Assembly: GCA_045106475.1 (NCBI GenBank)
Contig: JBGCEO010000001.1
Span: forward strand, 36,516 to 100,515
Reading direction: 5' to 3'
Length of the DNA: 64,000 nucleotides
From: Granulosicoccus sp045106475
Lineage (GTDB): Bacteria > Pseudomonadota > Gammaproteobacteria > Granulosicoccales > Granulosicoccaceae
Both the position numbers and the translations under genes were made by a program. Under the pieces are notes generated by a model that had not been told where the DNA came from, made no database searches, and saw only the letters and a list, made by a program, of their open reading frames with translations. This document shows positions 54,423 through 62,835 of this stretch, one piece after another. Every line of letters begins with the position of its first letter. Position 1 is the stretch's first letter.

Positions 54423-56711
54423 TCAGCTCTCTGGCAACCGCTGTCCAACAATTACGACCTCGGCAGTCCGCGGGCATTGCGCCGCTTCAGTTATCAGCTT
54501 GCGTTCTGAAGCCACAATCCCTTGTCGCGTGTACTTGTCTTTTAAACCAAGGCCGATGCGAATAGCTGATAGAAGTCCTAAAATTGCCAGCATCCACAAA
54601 CCGAAAGAACCCCCACCGCCACCACCATTGCCGCTTGTATGGCGCGGTGCACTGAAGGCCGGTGATGCTGCATCTTGCCGGGTTGATGCAATGGATTGCG
54701 CAGCTCTTGCCTTCCTGGCCAATCTCTCGCGTTCTACACGATTTGCATTGCGTCTATCGATGCCCGCCTGTTCAAATATCTCATTTCGCACCACAATCAG
54801 AGAGGTATAGTCAGTGACCAGACCATGATCCAGAGCAATATCAGTTATCGCCTGTTTCGTATCACTAGTTTCACCCACTATATTTTGCTGCTCTTGCAAT
54901 GCCTCAATCTTAGCGAAAGCCCAAAGCCGCTCAAGCTCTGGATTCGTAGTGTCGTTTTCAGCGAAATTCAGTTCAGATTCATAGGTTTTCGTTTCGCCGG
55001 AAATATCAGCTTTTAGCTTGAGTCTGGCAGTACCCGATTCGGAGTATTTACCCATAATAATCAACTGTTCACCCCGATAGACACGACTAAATTCAGCCGG
55101 GGTAAGATCACGCGTGCGAATCCCATTAATATCTATACGCACATTGTGCAAGGCTTCATGCGTGACCTTGCTGGTCATCTGCAGCATTAGGCCTACCATG
55201 TCATCGTCATTTGAAACGTTGACAGCGAAACCCTCGGAGTGCTTTGTCAACCCTTCTAGCAATGGACGATTTGCACTGTTACCCATCACCGCTGTAAACA
55301 AGCGAACATCCACCTTATCCATCAATTTCAAAAATTGATTCATCTGCGTTGCACCCACATTAGCGACACCATCTGTCACCAGCACAATTGCAGTGGTTCG
55401 ATCATTATCAAGTGACTTAACCGCTTTTTGTAAACCATCGAACAGGTTAGTGCCACCGCCGGCTTGAAGCCGGTCCAACTTCGCAAGCGTGTCTTGAACA
55501 GACTGTTGATCGGCGGGTAAAAAATGGTGACTCAGGCTTTTAGCTTTATCGCTGAACAAAATAACTTTGAAACGATCCGCTGGATTCAGGGAACTCAATG
55601 CCCTGCGCACCCCGTCAATCAATGCTGCAAACTTACCCTGCATGGACCCCGATGTATCCAACACAAACAACCAGTCGCGACCTTCTGTGATCGGTGCCAG
55701 GTCGATGCCTGGTGTCAGCGTCAACATGAATGTACCAGCTGATGAATCAGCTTGCTTGTAGGTGACAAGATCAACAGCCCCGGGCAAGTTTTCCGCCAGA
55801 CGCCAATACACAACGATGTCACGATCAAGGGTATAGGCGGTCTTAGCGTATCCATTACTGTTGACATTTGATCTGTTCACTTGAGAGGCGGGGGCAGCTT
55901 GCACTTCATCTGCGGCTAGTCGAGTTTGGATCTCAGCATCGCTTAACCCTTGACCCTCAATGGCCCCGGCACCCGTTTCACTCTCGATGAGTACTTCCCA
56001 TTCTCCACTATCGAGTTGCTGCACTTGGGCTTGACCATTGGTAACGCGCATAGCGTCTACCGGATAGGCCGACCTCAATCGCAACTGGAATGAAAAAGCT
56101 TCGCTTACTTGATCATTGCGCAACCAGAAATCTTTCCTCGCCTCATCAACGCCACCCTCTTCCAGCGGGTACACATACCGTCCCATCGAATGATCGACAT
56201 GCGCTTTCTGCAAATACACAAGCCTTATTCGCGAGTCCTGGCCCGCTCGAATAGGAGAAACCTCAACATCAAAGGTTCTATATTTATCTTTTTCTGCTAA
56301 TGCAGACTCATTACCCACCTGCTTTTGCTGTTCATGCAATGCCCTCGCCGCTTGCTTTTCCAACACCTCCGCATGAACAGGCTGTCCGTCAATCCAGTAA
56401 GTGAACTCCCCCACAGCTGCCTGCTCCGGGACTGGAAAGCTATACACCGCCGTCAGATCGTGCTGATGCGGATTTCGAAACACCTGCTCCACCTCCGTGA
56501 TGGCAAATCCATTTTGAATTACTACTGAAACATGCTGTTCTGCCAGCGTTAATTCTGGACTGCCATCGCGTGGAGACATGAGACCCGCAGCGCTGACAGG
56601 CTGCATTGCGAGAACTCCCAGAACAAGCAGCAGGCAGCCAGCGAATTTTCTAGAAACAGAAGATTCGCCAGATTTAGTCTTTGTTTTTAATAACTTATGT
56701 AATATTTTCAT
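54423..56711 (-). CDS. VIT and VWA domain surface protein with GlyGly-type C-terminal anchor
   Basis: A 762-residue secreted protein. A signal peptide (to about residue 42) precedes a VIT domain (about 45-180). A von Willebrand A domain with an intact MIDAS site follows (LFVLDTSGSMQGK at 349-361, GGGTNL near 420, VTDGVA near 447). Residues 695-701 are a Gly run followed by a helix (FGLWMLAILGLLSAI). This recalls GlyGly-CTERM or sortase-type sorting tails, but a further 40 residues follow. The VWA may bind ligands through a metal ion. Three palindromes sit in front of the start codon, one only 17 bases away. Confidence 0.85.
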   Translation of the reverse strand: MKILHKLLKTKTKSGESSVSRKFAGCLLLVLGVLAMQPVSAAGLMSPRDGSPELTLAEQHVSVVIQNGFAITEVEQVFRNPHQHDLTAVYSFPVPEQAAVGEFTYWIDGQPVHAEVLEKQAARALHEQQKQVGNESALAEKDKYRTFDVEVSPIRAGQDSRIRLVYLQKAHVDHSMGRYVYPLEEGGVDEARKDFWLRNDQVSEAFSFQLRLRSAYPVDAMRVTNGQAQVQQLDSGEWEVLIESETGAGAIEGQGLSDAEIQTRLAADEVQAAPASQVNRSNVNSNGYAKTAYTLDRDIVVYWRLAENLPGAVDLVTYKQADSSAGTFMLTLTPGIDLAPITEGRDWLFVLDTSGSMQGKFAALIDGVRRALSSLNPADRFKVILFSDKAKSLSHHFLPADQQSVQDTLAKLDRLQAGGGTNLFDGLQKAVKSLDNDRTTAIVLVTDGVANVGATQMNQFLKLMDKVDVRLFTAVMGNSANRPLLEGLTKHSEGFAVNVSNDDDMVGLMLQMTSKVTHEALHNVRIDINGIRTRDLTPAEFSRVYRGEQLIIMGKYSESGTARLKLKADISGETKTYESELNFAENDTTNPELERLWAFAKIEALQEQQNIVGETSDTKQAITDIALDHGLVTDYTSLIVVRNEIFEQAGIDRRNANRVERERLARKARAAQSIASTRQDAASPAFSAPRHTSGNGGGGGGSFGLWMLAILGLLSAIRIGLGLKDKYTRQGIVASERKLITEAAQCPRTAEVVIVGQRLPES

Positions 56712-56727
56712 TTAAATTCATCTCTTT

Positions 56728-56744
56728 ATTAAACAGTGTTTAAT
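56728..56744. promoter_or_regulatory. Operator palindrome 1 (TetR-type site)
   Basis: ATTAAACAGTGTTTAAT is a perfect palindrome around one central G, 17 bp long. It is identical to site 2, 61 bp away centre to centre, and lies 17 bases upstream of the VIT/VWA start. Its position suggests repression of that gene by the divergent TetR protein. Confidence 0.75.
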
Positions 56745-56788
56745 TTTTAAGCTCACAAAAACCTCTTAACGGCGAGAGCTGGCAATAT

Positions 56789-56805
56789 ATTAAACAGTGT
56801 TTAAT
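56789..56805. promoter_or_regulatory. Operator palindrome 2 (TetR-type site)
   Basis: A second exact copy of ATTAAACAGTGTTTAAT, in the middle of the divergent intergenic region, 33 bp from site 3 centre to centre. Exact conservation of a 17-bp palindrome in a 270-base region is unlikely by chance. Confidence 0.75.
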
Positions 56806-56821
56806 TAATTTTCAAGAATTA

Positions 56822-56838
56822 ATTGAACACTGTTTATT
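56822..56838. promoter_or_regulatory. Operator palindrome 3 (imperfect)
   Basis: ATTGAACACTGTTTATT matches the reverse complement of sites 1 and 2 at 15 of 17 positions. It is nearest to the TetR gene, which starts 147 bases downstream. It is a weaker candidate site for autoregulation. Confidence 0.65.
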
Positions 56839-56984
56839 TAAATCCCTGTTGTGTTAAGCAATCAGCATTTCTGCGACCTCAGGGCTCAGCGTCGCTATAC
56901 TTCCATCTGTAAGAATTAATCCATGGCTTGCGATTTCTCGCATTCGACCAATCTGCCTCTTACTAAAATACGGTAGCAATTGAT

Positions 56985-57587
56985 ATGGGGCGACGCAGCG
57001 ATCACAGCCGCGAAGAACTCCAGAAGCTTGTTGTAAACGCAACGCTGACTCTGGTTCAACAACATGGCGCTGATAAAGTCACTGCCAGACAAATTGCTCA
57101 GGCGGTGGGATATACGCCGGGCATGCTGTACTCGATTTTTGAAAACCTGCAGGACATTTTTTTACACGTTAATCAAGAAGGTGTACAAGCCCTGTTCGCG
57201 ATGTGCCTTGATGCGCAAAGCAGCTGTGAAGAGCCAGCTGATGCTATCTGTGCCATGGGTCAGGCCTACTTGAAATTTGCAGAAATACACACGCATCAGT
57301 TTGACTTGATGTTTTCTCGACAAACAACACAGCAAGCCTCCCCCGCTAATCTGTCTAAGCAGATCAATTCCCTTTTCGAACTGGTAGAGCAGCAATTGCG
57401 TCAACTTAACCCAGACGCCAACGAAGATCAGGTAAAACTATCTGCAAGAGCATTGTGGTCTGGTGTTCATGGGACTGCAGCGTTAAGACTCTCCAGACAA
57501 CTCTATTTGGATAATGTGCAAGCTGATCAGGAGATTGTTGAGACACTGGTTACCAGGTTCATCGACAGTTGGCAGGCAAACTCATGA
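56985..57587 (+). CDS. TetR-family transcriptional regulator
   Basis: A 200-residue regulator. The N-terminal helix-turn-helix is VTARQIAQAVGYTPGMLYSI (about residues 27-46), and the rest is a helical ligand-binding part with a C-terminal TetR_C-like region (LSARALWSGVHGTAALRLSR). The ligand is unknown. It faces the VIT/VWA gene across three palindromes, its likely operators. Its stop overlaps the ATG of the methyltransferase gene by 4 bases, so the two form an operon. Confidence 0.88.
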   Translation: MGRRSDHSREELQKLVVNATLTLVQQHGADKVTARQIAQAVGYTPGMLYSIFENLQDIFLHVNQEGVQALFAMCLDAQSSCEEPADAICAMGQAYLKFAEIHTHQFDLMFSRQTTQQASPANLSKQINSLFELVEQQLRQLNPDANEDQVKLSARALWSGVHGTAALRLSRQLYLDNVQADQEIVETLVTRFIDSWQANS

Positions 57588-58021
57588 AAGGGTACTCAAT
57601 CGCTCTGGTTACTGCTCAGTTCGTACTGATTGCATTAATACTGTCACCGCTTGCCAATTTGCCCGGATCTTCCTTATTTGGCATGTCCCTGATCATCTGT
57701 GCAGCTTGCCTGGCTTTTTGGGCGCTTGCAGCCATGAAGCTCTCCACTTTTTCCATACTGCCTGAACCCACTATACGCGGTCGGCTGGTGCAATCGGGTC
57801 CCTATCAACATATACGCCATCCAATGTATACAGCGGTCATTGTCGGCTGCCTTGGCGCGGCAATATGCCATGCATCCACTATAAAATGGTTCTGGCTATT
57901 CTGTCTCTGCGTAGTTTTAAGCTTGAAGATTCGGCGAGAGGAGCGTTTATTAAGTGATCGCTTTGAAAACTATCAAATCTACTCGCAACACACTTACGCA
58001 CTAATACCCTACGTCCTTTAA
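57584..58021 (+). CDS. Isoprenylcysteine carboxyl methyltransferase-like membrane protein
   Basis: A 145-residue membrane protein with about four hydrophobic helices. The ICMT/PEMT-type signature is GPYQHIRHPMYTAVI, followed by EERLLSDRFENYQIYSQHT. This is the SAM-binding region of the family. Bacterial members methylate unknown lipids or small molecules; protein prenylation is not expected. The start is the ATG in an ATGA overlap with the TetR stop. A TTG 15 bases upstream is less likely. Confidence 0.82.
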   Translation: MKGYSIALVTAQFVLIALILSPLANLPGSSLFGMSLIICAACLAFWALAAMKLSTFSILPEPTIRGRLVQSGPYQHIRHPMYTAVIVGCLGAAICHASTIKWFWLFCLCVVLSLKIRREERLLSDRFENYQIYSQHTYALIPYVL

Positions 58022-58094
58022 CTCGACATCCTTTTACTACTATTTGCTTGACATGATGCTGCCACTAATGCACCTTCTATCATGATAAGAAATC

Positions 58095-58108
58095 CTCAGA
58101 ATACTGAG
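58095..58108. promoter_or_regulatory. Short inverted repeat upstream of the LacI/LuxR hybrid gene
   Basis: CTCAG-AATA-CTGAG, 44 bases before the start codon at 58152. The 5-bp arms are perfect. It is a possible site for a dimeric regulator, perhaps the gene's own product, but it is short and could be chance. Confidence 0.35.
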
Positions 58109-58151
58109 TATACCTGCTCATAAACATGCATTCTGAAACACGGACAGTACG

Positions 58152-59363
58152 ATGATCGAATTTGCCGGCAAAAACCCACTGAAAGTATCATTTTCAAATA
58201 CTGGTGAAAATGATACGCCCAAGAATGACAACGCTCTTATCATTGATGGAGAAGCAAAACCAGTAAAGTTCGGGCGCAGCCAATCTACGTTCAAGCGGCG
58301 CAATGCGGCAGCTTCTCTCGGGCGTATTGGAATTATCACCAACGATTTTGATTCCATCTACTACGGTCATATAGTGCAAGGCGCTTCAAGCTACTTGTTA
58401 AAAAGAGGATTTCAAGCGCTCGTTCAATCCAGTTTTTCTTCTCATCTAGGACAAGTAGGTGACTACTTCTCCCTGACAAACTGTGAATGTGATGGACTTA
58501 TAGTTCACGCTGATGCGTTGAGTGATGCTGAATTAAATACGCTGATATCAGAGCAACCCAATGCGGTAATACTCAACCGATTTCTACCCTCAAGCCCTTC
58601 CAGGTGCGTGTATTGCGCAAATGAGGAAGGAGGCAGATTGGCAGCCAGGTGTCTGCTGGATCATGGCCATGAAAGAATTGCCATGGTTCAAGGCCGTGAT
58701 ACTTCTCCCGAGGCAAGAGAACGGACATTGGGATTCACGCGTGAACTCGAACAGCGTGAGCTGGAAGTAACAAGCATAGTTAGCGGTAATTTTGATCACG
58801 ATAGCGGTGAACAAGCCATGGAACGCATCGTAAAATCCAATGACCACATAACAGCCGTGTTTTTTCACAATGACGAGATGGCGTTTGGCGCGTTAAAAGC
58901 CTGTAAGCGCCTCAACATAAATGTACCCGACGATATTTCCATTATTGGCTTTGATGGTTTGCCTATGTGCAATTATGTGTTTCCTCGATTAACGTCTGTT
59001 CAGCAACCATTGCATCAGATTGGTGAGCATGCAGCCCAATTAGTGTGCGACCTTCTTCTAGGCAATCCCGATGCCGCCAACTCAAAGAACAACTGCTACA
59101 CACCTGTGCTAAATGAGCGCGAGTCTGTTGCACCACCTTCCGGGGTTTCGAGTAAAAAGACGTCGCTTACCAAACGCGAGACAGAGTGCCTGTCCTGGAC
59201 AGCTGGCGGGAAAACATCATGGGAAATTTCAATAATTCTAGGAATTTCAGAAAGTACAGCGACCTTTCATTTGCGCAATGCCGGGGTCAAGCTCAATGCA
59301 AACAATAGAACACACGCAGTTGCAAAAGCCATGCACGAAGGATTAATTGAACTCGCGGACTAG
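58152..59363 (+). CDS. Hybrid regulator: LacI-type sensor domain with C-terminal LuxR-type HTH
   Basis: A 403-residue protein. Residues about 57-310 form a LacI/GalR-type ligand domain (GRIGIITNDFDSIYYGHIVQ, HERIAMVQGRDTSPEAR, VPDDISIIGFDGLPM). The usual N-terminal LacI HTH is absent; the first 55 residues are polar and unassigned. The last 65 residues are a LuxR-type HTH (LTKRETECLSWTAGGKTSWE, then ISESTATFHLRNAGVKLNAN). Such a swap puts a sugar-type sensor on a quorum-type DNA-binding module. An 11-bp inverted repeat lies in its codons 12-22. Its TAG shares the CTAG with the convergent kinase stop. Confidence 0.88.
   Translation: MIEFAGKNPLKVSFSNTGENDTPKNDNALIIDGEAKPVKFGRSQSTFKRRNAAASLGRIGIITNDFDSIYYGHIVQGASSYLLKRGFQALVQSSFSSHLGQVGDYFSLTNCECDGLIVHADALSDAELNTLISEQPNAVILNRFLPSSPSRCVYCANEEGGRLAARCLLDHGHERIAMVQGRDTSPEARERTLGFTRELEQRELEVTSIVSGNFDHDSGEQAMERIVKSNDHITAVFFHNDEMAFGALKACKRLNINVPDDISIIGFDGLPMCNYVFPRLTSVQQPLHQIGEHAAQLVCDLLLGNPDAANSKNNCYTPVLNERESVAPPSGVSSKKTSLTKRETECLSWTAGGKTSWEISIILGISESTATFHLRNAGVKLNANNRTHAVAKAMHEGLIELAD
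58185..58216. repeat. Perfect inverted repeat inside the start of the hybrid regulator gene
   Basis: GTATCATTTTC (58185-58195) and GAAAATGATAC (58206-58216) are perfect 11-bp arms around a 10-base spacer, 33 bases after the ATG. It could be an operator inside the gene or an mRNA hairpin that slows early translation. It is the strongest such repeat seen in a coding region of this window. Confidence 0.75.
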
Positions 59364-60661
59364 CCCGATTGTTTTGAGCTCTTGTCTGAGCCTTTAAACC
59401 GGACACTGATACAAGCACCACCTAACACTTGACTGTCGCCCAACTCGACCAGCCCACCATGCCAATCTGCAATTCGTTGCACGATTGCTAATCCCAATCC
59501 GTAACTGGGGTTTTCTTTGTTGCCGCCCGGATCATTACCCCTCTCGAAAGGCTTTAGCAATCTATCTCTATCAATTGGCTCCAGACCCGGCCCATCATCC
59601 TCTACGCGCAACCATACATGGCTACCCAAAACATCGACAGATACTTTTACAACGCCGGTAGCATAACGAATCGCATTCTGCAGTAGATTATTAAAAAGCA
59701 TAGTTACATAACGCTCATCACCGAGAACCAGTACTTCATCCAAAGGTATGTGCAGTTCGATCTTGCAATCAACTGTAGACTCGGCGTATTCGATGGTTTG
59801 CGTCAACACGGATGTCAGATCAATGCTACGCAAGGGAATCTCTGTTAGTCGCTGCTCCAGTCGAGCGAACTCCAGCAGTACCTCTACCAATTGCTCCATC
59901 GCAGCAAGATCGGCACTCAGCCTGTCAATGTAGTTACTTTGCAAACTATCGTTGGTTTGCTCAGCTAATGCATCAATGCCAAATCGCAGCCGCGACAAAG
60001 GTGTTCGCAGGTCATGTGAAACTGCACTGGTCAACATTCTATTGTCATCAAGCAAGCCTTGTATTCGCTGCGCCATGCGATTGAATTCGGTTTCGATATC
60101 ATGCAGATTACTGCTTGGTTGCGTACTGATACGACTGTCCAGCTGGCCTTCACCGAATTGCTTGGCCACCACAGCGAGTCTCTGTAGTCGTCTAATCAAT
60201 GGAGATAACCAAAGTAATAGAAAGCCTACAATTGCAAGATAAAACAAAACGGTTAGCAGTAATCTCAACCTTGTTCTATTGGTCGATTTTTCCGGCAACC
60301 TGACCGCCAACACCTGATCAGATTTTGACAAGAAATAGTAAAGAACGACCCCTGCACCTGACTCCAGTGTCAATACTTGACCGGATTCGAGCTGCGCTTG
60401 TAGCGCTGAGGGCAGTGAAAGTTCGTCCCTCTCCAGAAGTACAAAACCATCACCCAGTACCTTACCTTCTGTCGTAGGTAAAAGCGCCTGGGCTGAATTA
60501 GCATCAATTTGGGCTGCCAACTGATAACCCATCTTCGTCATTAGATCCAGACTGTCTGAGTCACCTTTATCCAGACGCGCAAATAGCACATCCATTACCC
60601 AACCTGCACCCAGTACAGAGATAAGAACAACCATTAAAAGCGAGATACCTAGGCGGCGCAT
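59360..60661 (-). CDS. Sensor histidine kinase, RstB-like
   Basis: A 433-residue inner-membrane kinase. Two membrane helices (about 5-25 and 132-155) enclose a periplasmic part of about 105 residues. A HAMP domain follows (VVAKQFGEGQLDSRI). The H-box is LTSAVSHDLRTPLSRLRFG; the ATP-binding motifs are LFNNLLQNAIRYA (N), VEDDGPGLEP (G1) and SYGLGLAIVQRIA (G2). It follows the response regulator gene by 9 bases. The signal is unknown; the MipA partner suggests an envelope stimulus. Confidence 0.9.
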   Translation of the reverse strand: MRRLGISLLMVVLISVLGAGWVMDVLFARLDKGDSDSLDLMTKMGYQLAAQIDANSAQALLPTTEGKVLGDGFVLLERDELSLPSALQAQLESGQVLTLESGAGVVLYYFLSKSDQVLAVRLPEKSTNRTRLRLLLTVLFYLAIVGFLLLWLSPLIRRLQRLAVVAKQFGEGQLDSRISTQPSSNLHDIETEFNRMAQRIQGLLDDNRMLTSAVSHDLRTPLSRLRFGIDALAEQTNDSLQSNYIDRLSADLAAMEQLVEVLLEFARLEQRLTEIPLRSIDLTSVLTQTIEYAESTVDCKIELHIPLDEVLVLGDERYVTMLFNNLLQNAIRYATGVVKVSVDVLGSHVWLRVEDDGPGLEPIDRDRLLKPFERGNDPGGNKENPSYGLGLAIVQRIADWHGGLVELGDSQVLGGACISVRFKGSDKSSKQSG

Positions 60662-60670
60662 CTGCTTAAC

Positions 60671-61363
60671 TTACCAAGCGTCAGCGGCCAGCAAATAACC
60701 AACGCCCCGCAGTGTTTTTATGCGCCTGGGCACTTGCCCATTATCATCAAGCTTTCGACGTAAGCGTGAGATACAGATGTCGACAGAACGATCAAATCCA
60801 TCGTACTCGATTCCACGAATCTGACTAATCAACTGTTCTCTGCTCAAGGGATGGCCTACTTGAACAGCTAGAAGCAGTAACACGTCAAACTCGTGTGTTG
60901 AGAGCGAAATAGTCTCATCGAGCAAACGGACGGTGCGAGATTTCGAATCGATCGTCAATGCACCTATCTCTATCACCGCATTAGTCTCTTCACTCTGAGA
61001 ACGTCTGAGTAATGCTCGCAAACGCGCCAATAGTATGCTCGGTTTGACCGGCTTACCCAGATAGTCGTCAGCGCCAGTGTTCAAACCCACTACCTCATCG
61101 GTATCATCATCGCGGGCTGTTACCATTAGTATCGGATTTTGATAAAACTCGCGCGCCTGACGACATACTTCAAGTCCATCAAGCACGGGCAGATTCAGAT
61201 CCAGAACTAATGCATCAGGCGTGTCCTGCCTGATCATTTCAAGCGCATGATCGCCACGGTTTGCTATGGAAACCAGATAACCATGCGAGCTGAGGTAATC
61301 TGCCATCCACCTGGCAAGAGAATCATCGTCTTCCACAACCATTATGTGCTGTTCTTTTTCCAT
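60671..61363 (-). CDS. OmpR/RstA-family response regulator
   Basis: A 230-residue regulator. The receiver has the acidic pair VVEDDDS, the acceptor aspartate in LVLDLNLPVLDG, the conserved Thr in MVTARDDD and the Lys in LGKPVKPS. The C-terminal winged helix shows LSTHEFDVLLLLAVQVGHPL, then SVDICISRLRRKLDDNG and the end strand TLRGVGYLLA. It lies between the DUF3019 gene (11 bases upstream) and the kinase gene. Confidence 0.93.
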   Translation of the reverse strand: MEKEQHIMVVEDDDSLARWMADYLSSHGYLVSIANRGDHALEMIRQDTPDALVLDLNLPVLDGLEVCRQAREFYQNPILMVTARDDDTDEVVGLNTGADDYLGKPVKPSILLARLRALLRRSQSEETNAVIEIGALTIDSKSRTVRLLDETISLSTHEFDVLLLLAVQVGHPLSREQLISQIRGIEYDGFDRSVDICISRLRRKLDDNGQVPRRIKTLRGVGYLLAADAW

Positions 61364-61374
61364 TAGCTCATCAC

Positions 61375-61830
61375 CTAGAATAATCGCCAGCTGCTTGAGC
61401 TTCTTCGACCGGTGCGGTAAACCCAGGCAGTGTTTATCGTAACCTTGGCCACTTCCGGCCCTTGCCTGCCCTGTTTCAATACAAATGTTTCCGAAGACTT
61501 GGAAGAATACTCGTGCGCGACACCGGTCAGGTTGCCACTTGCACAGGACAAAGGCGTATCCGCTTTAATTTTGTACAAACAATATTCCCCGGCATCCTGC
61601 ACCTTCCAAGAAAACAGGATGCTTTGAAAGCATACCTGACCTCGATGTAAAGCCACGCAACTAGTGGGCTTTGCCAACAATTCGATACCGTTAGTACCGG
61701 CTTCTTCATGGCGCGATTGAGCCGCTACTGAACTTGCCACCAGGCTTATACTCAAGAACGACGCAAGCAAACAGAACACCTTGGATTCACTAAACCCAAG
61801 CAGATCGTACAGTCCGTTAAAAGATTGCAT
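61375..61830 (-). CDS. DUF3019 protein, exported
   Basis: A 151-residue protein with a signal peptide (SKVFCLLASFLSISLVASSVAA). The mature part resembles DUF3019: LLAKPTSCVALHRGQVCFQS with two cysteines, FSWKVQDAGEYCLYK, and a C-terminal VTINTAWVYRTGRRSSSSW. Function unknown. DUF3019 genes commonly accompany mipA and an RstAB-like pair, as here. A GTG at 61839 overlaps the mipA stop by one base (TAGTG); I use the ATG three codons later. Cysteines suggest a periplasmic disulphide. Confidence 0.8.
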   Translation of the reverse strand: MQSFNGLYDLLGFSESKVFCLLASFLSISLVASSVAAQSRHEEAGTNGIELLAKPTSCVALHRGQVCFQSILFSWKVQDAGEYCLYKIKADTPLSCASGNLTGVAHEYSSKSSETFVLKQGRQGPEVAKVTINTAWVYRTGRRSSSSWRLF

Positions 61831-61838
61831 AATCGACA

Positions 61839-62717
61839 CTAGAAAACGTAGTGAAAACCAACGTTCAAATATTGAGTGCCGCTATTGGCAATCAGCGGAC
61901 TTTTTGTCACCGATCCAGGGTAACTTCGAAAACCGAGCCGAGAAACATAAACCCAGTTTTCGCTAAGCGGAATGGTTAAAGCCAGTTCTCCCTCAGGTAT
62001 AACCGCAGCACCGGCACGATACGCGGGAAAGCGTATTGATTGTTCTTCCTCACTGATTCCAAACAAGTAGTTTGAAAAACGTTGTGAGTATACTCGTGCG
62101 CCCAATATACCCTGCAATTTCCAATTGCCTAACTGCCACTGTCTGCCAACACGCGCACTACCTTGAAGGCCATTTCCGTCGTACCAGTCCGAGACCACGC
62201 GAAACTGCAGAATACTCTCACCAAAATATCCTGTCACTCTGGTTCCAGCCGCTATGAACAGGCTATCCCTTTCAAGAATTGCCAGATTCTTTTCAGCCTC
62301 GGTAACAGGCGGCGGCGGTTCATCAGATTCGACGGTGATGTTACCCGCTAGGTTCGCCAGCAACATATCTACTGTCCACCGCTCGCTATCCAACAAGGTA
62401 ACGCCAAAGTTCAGCCCATCAAAGCCACTCTCCGTGGCCTCTATAAATACGCGTTTATACCGATAACCTGCGCTGATTGCCAAGTTGGTGCTAACTGATA
62501 CATCGTCATTGTCAGCCACATCTTCCTGCTCGAAAGCACTCTTTCTAAAATCGAGCACAACACCCAACTCCAGAAAACCACCATTTTCAGATAAAGATGG
62601 TTCGTTCACATCCTTGATTTCATTGGCAATATCGCCTGCCTGCGCCGCACATTGCGCCCCAATCATAAGCGCCAATAGCCAGCCGGTGAACTGAAAAGGT
62701 TTTTTAATAGTACTCAC
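61839..62717 (-). CDS. MipA/OmpV-family outer-membrane protein
   Basis: A 292-residue protein with a signal peptide (GWLLALMIGAQCAAQA). The mature part has alternating amphipathic strands typical of small beta-barrels. It ends in an aromatic residue (LNVGFHYVF), as outer-membrane proteins do. It matches the MipA/OmpV family, whose members scaffold murein enzymes or respond to envelope stress. It is the first gene of a four-gene unit with DUF3019, regulator and kinase. The 118 bases before it hold no clear gene. Confidence 0.82.
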   Translation of the reverse strand: MSTIKKPFQFTGWLLALMIGAQCAAQAGDIANEIKDVNEPSLSENGGFLELGVVLDFRKSAFEQEDVADNDDVSVSTNLAISAGYRYKRVFIEATESGFDGLNFGVTLLDSERWTVDMLLANLAGNITVESDEPPPPVTEAEKNLAILERDSLFIAAGTRVTGYFGESILQFRVVSDWYDGNGLQGSARVGRQWQLGNWKLQGILGARVYSQRFSNYLFGISEEEQSIRFPAYRAGAAVIPEGELALTIPLSENWVYVSRLGFRSYPGSVTKSPLIANSGTQYLNVGFHYVF

Positions 62718-62835
62718 AATTTAATGCCATAGCAGTGGGTACAAGTATTAACCCACAATCACTGGAATCTTATTGTAACGCCGAGTAACAAGCTAAGGAG
62801 CCAGGCAAATACACCTGGCAAATACGCCAGTATTT

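Noticed and set aside
56854..57042. 62-codon minus-strand gene between VIT/VWA and TetR
   Set aside because: It overlaps the TetR start, has no recognisable ribosome site and no domain; it is most likely chance coding.
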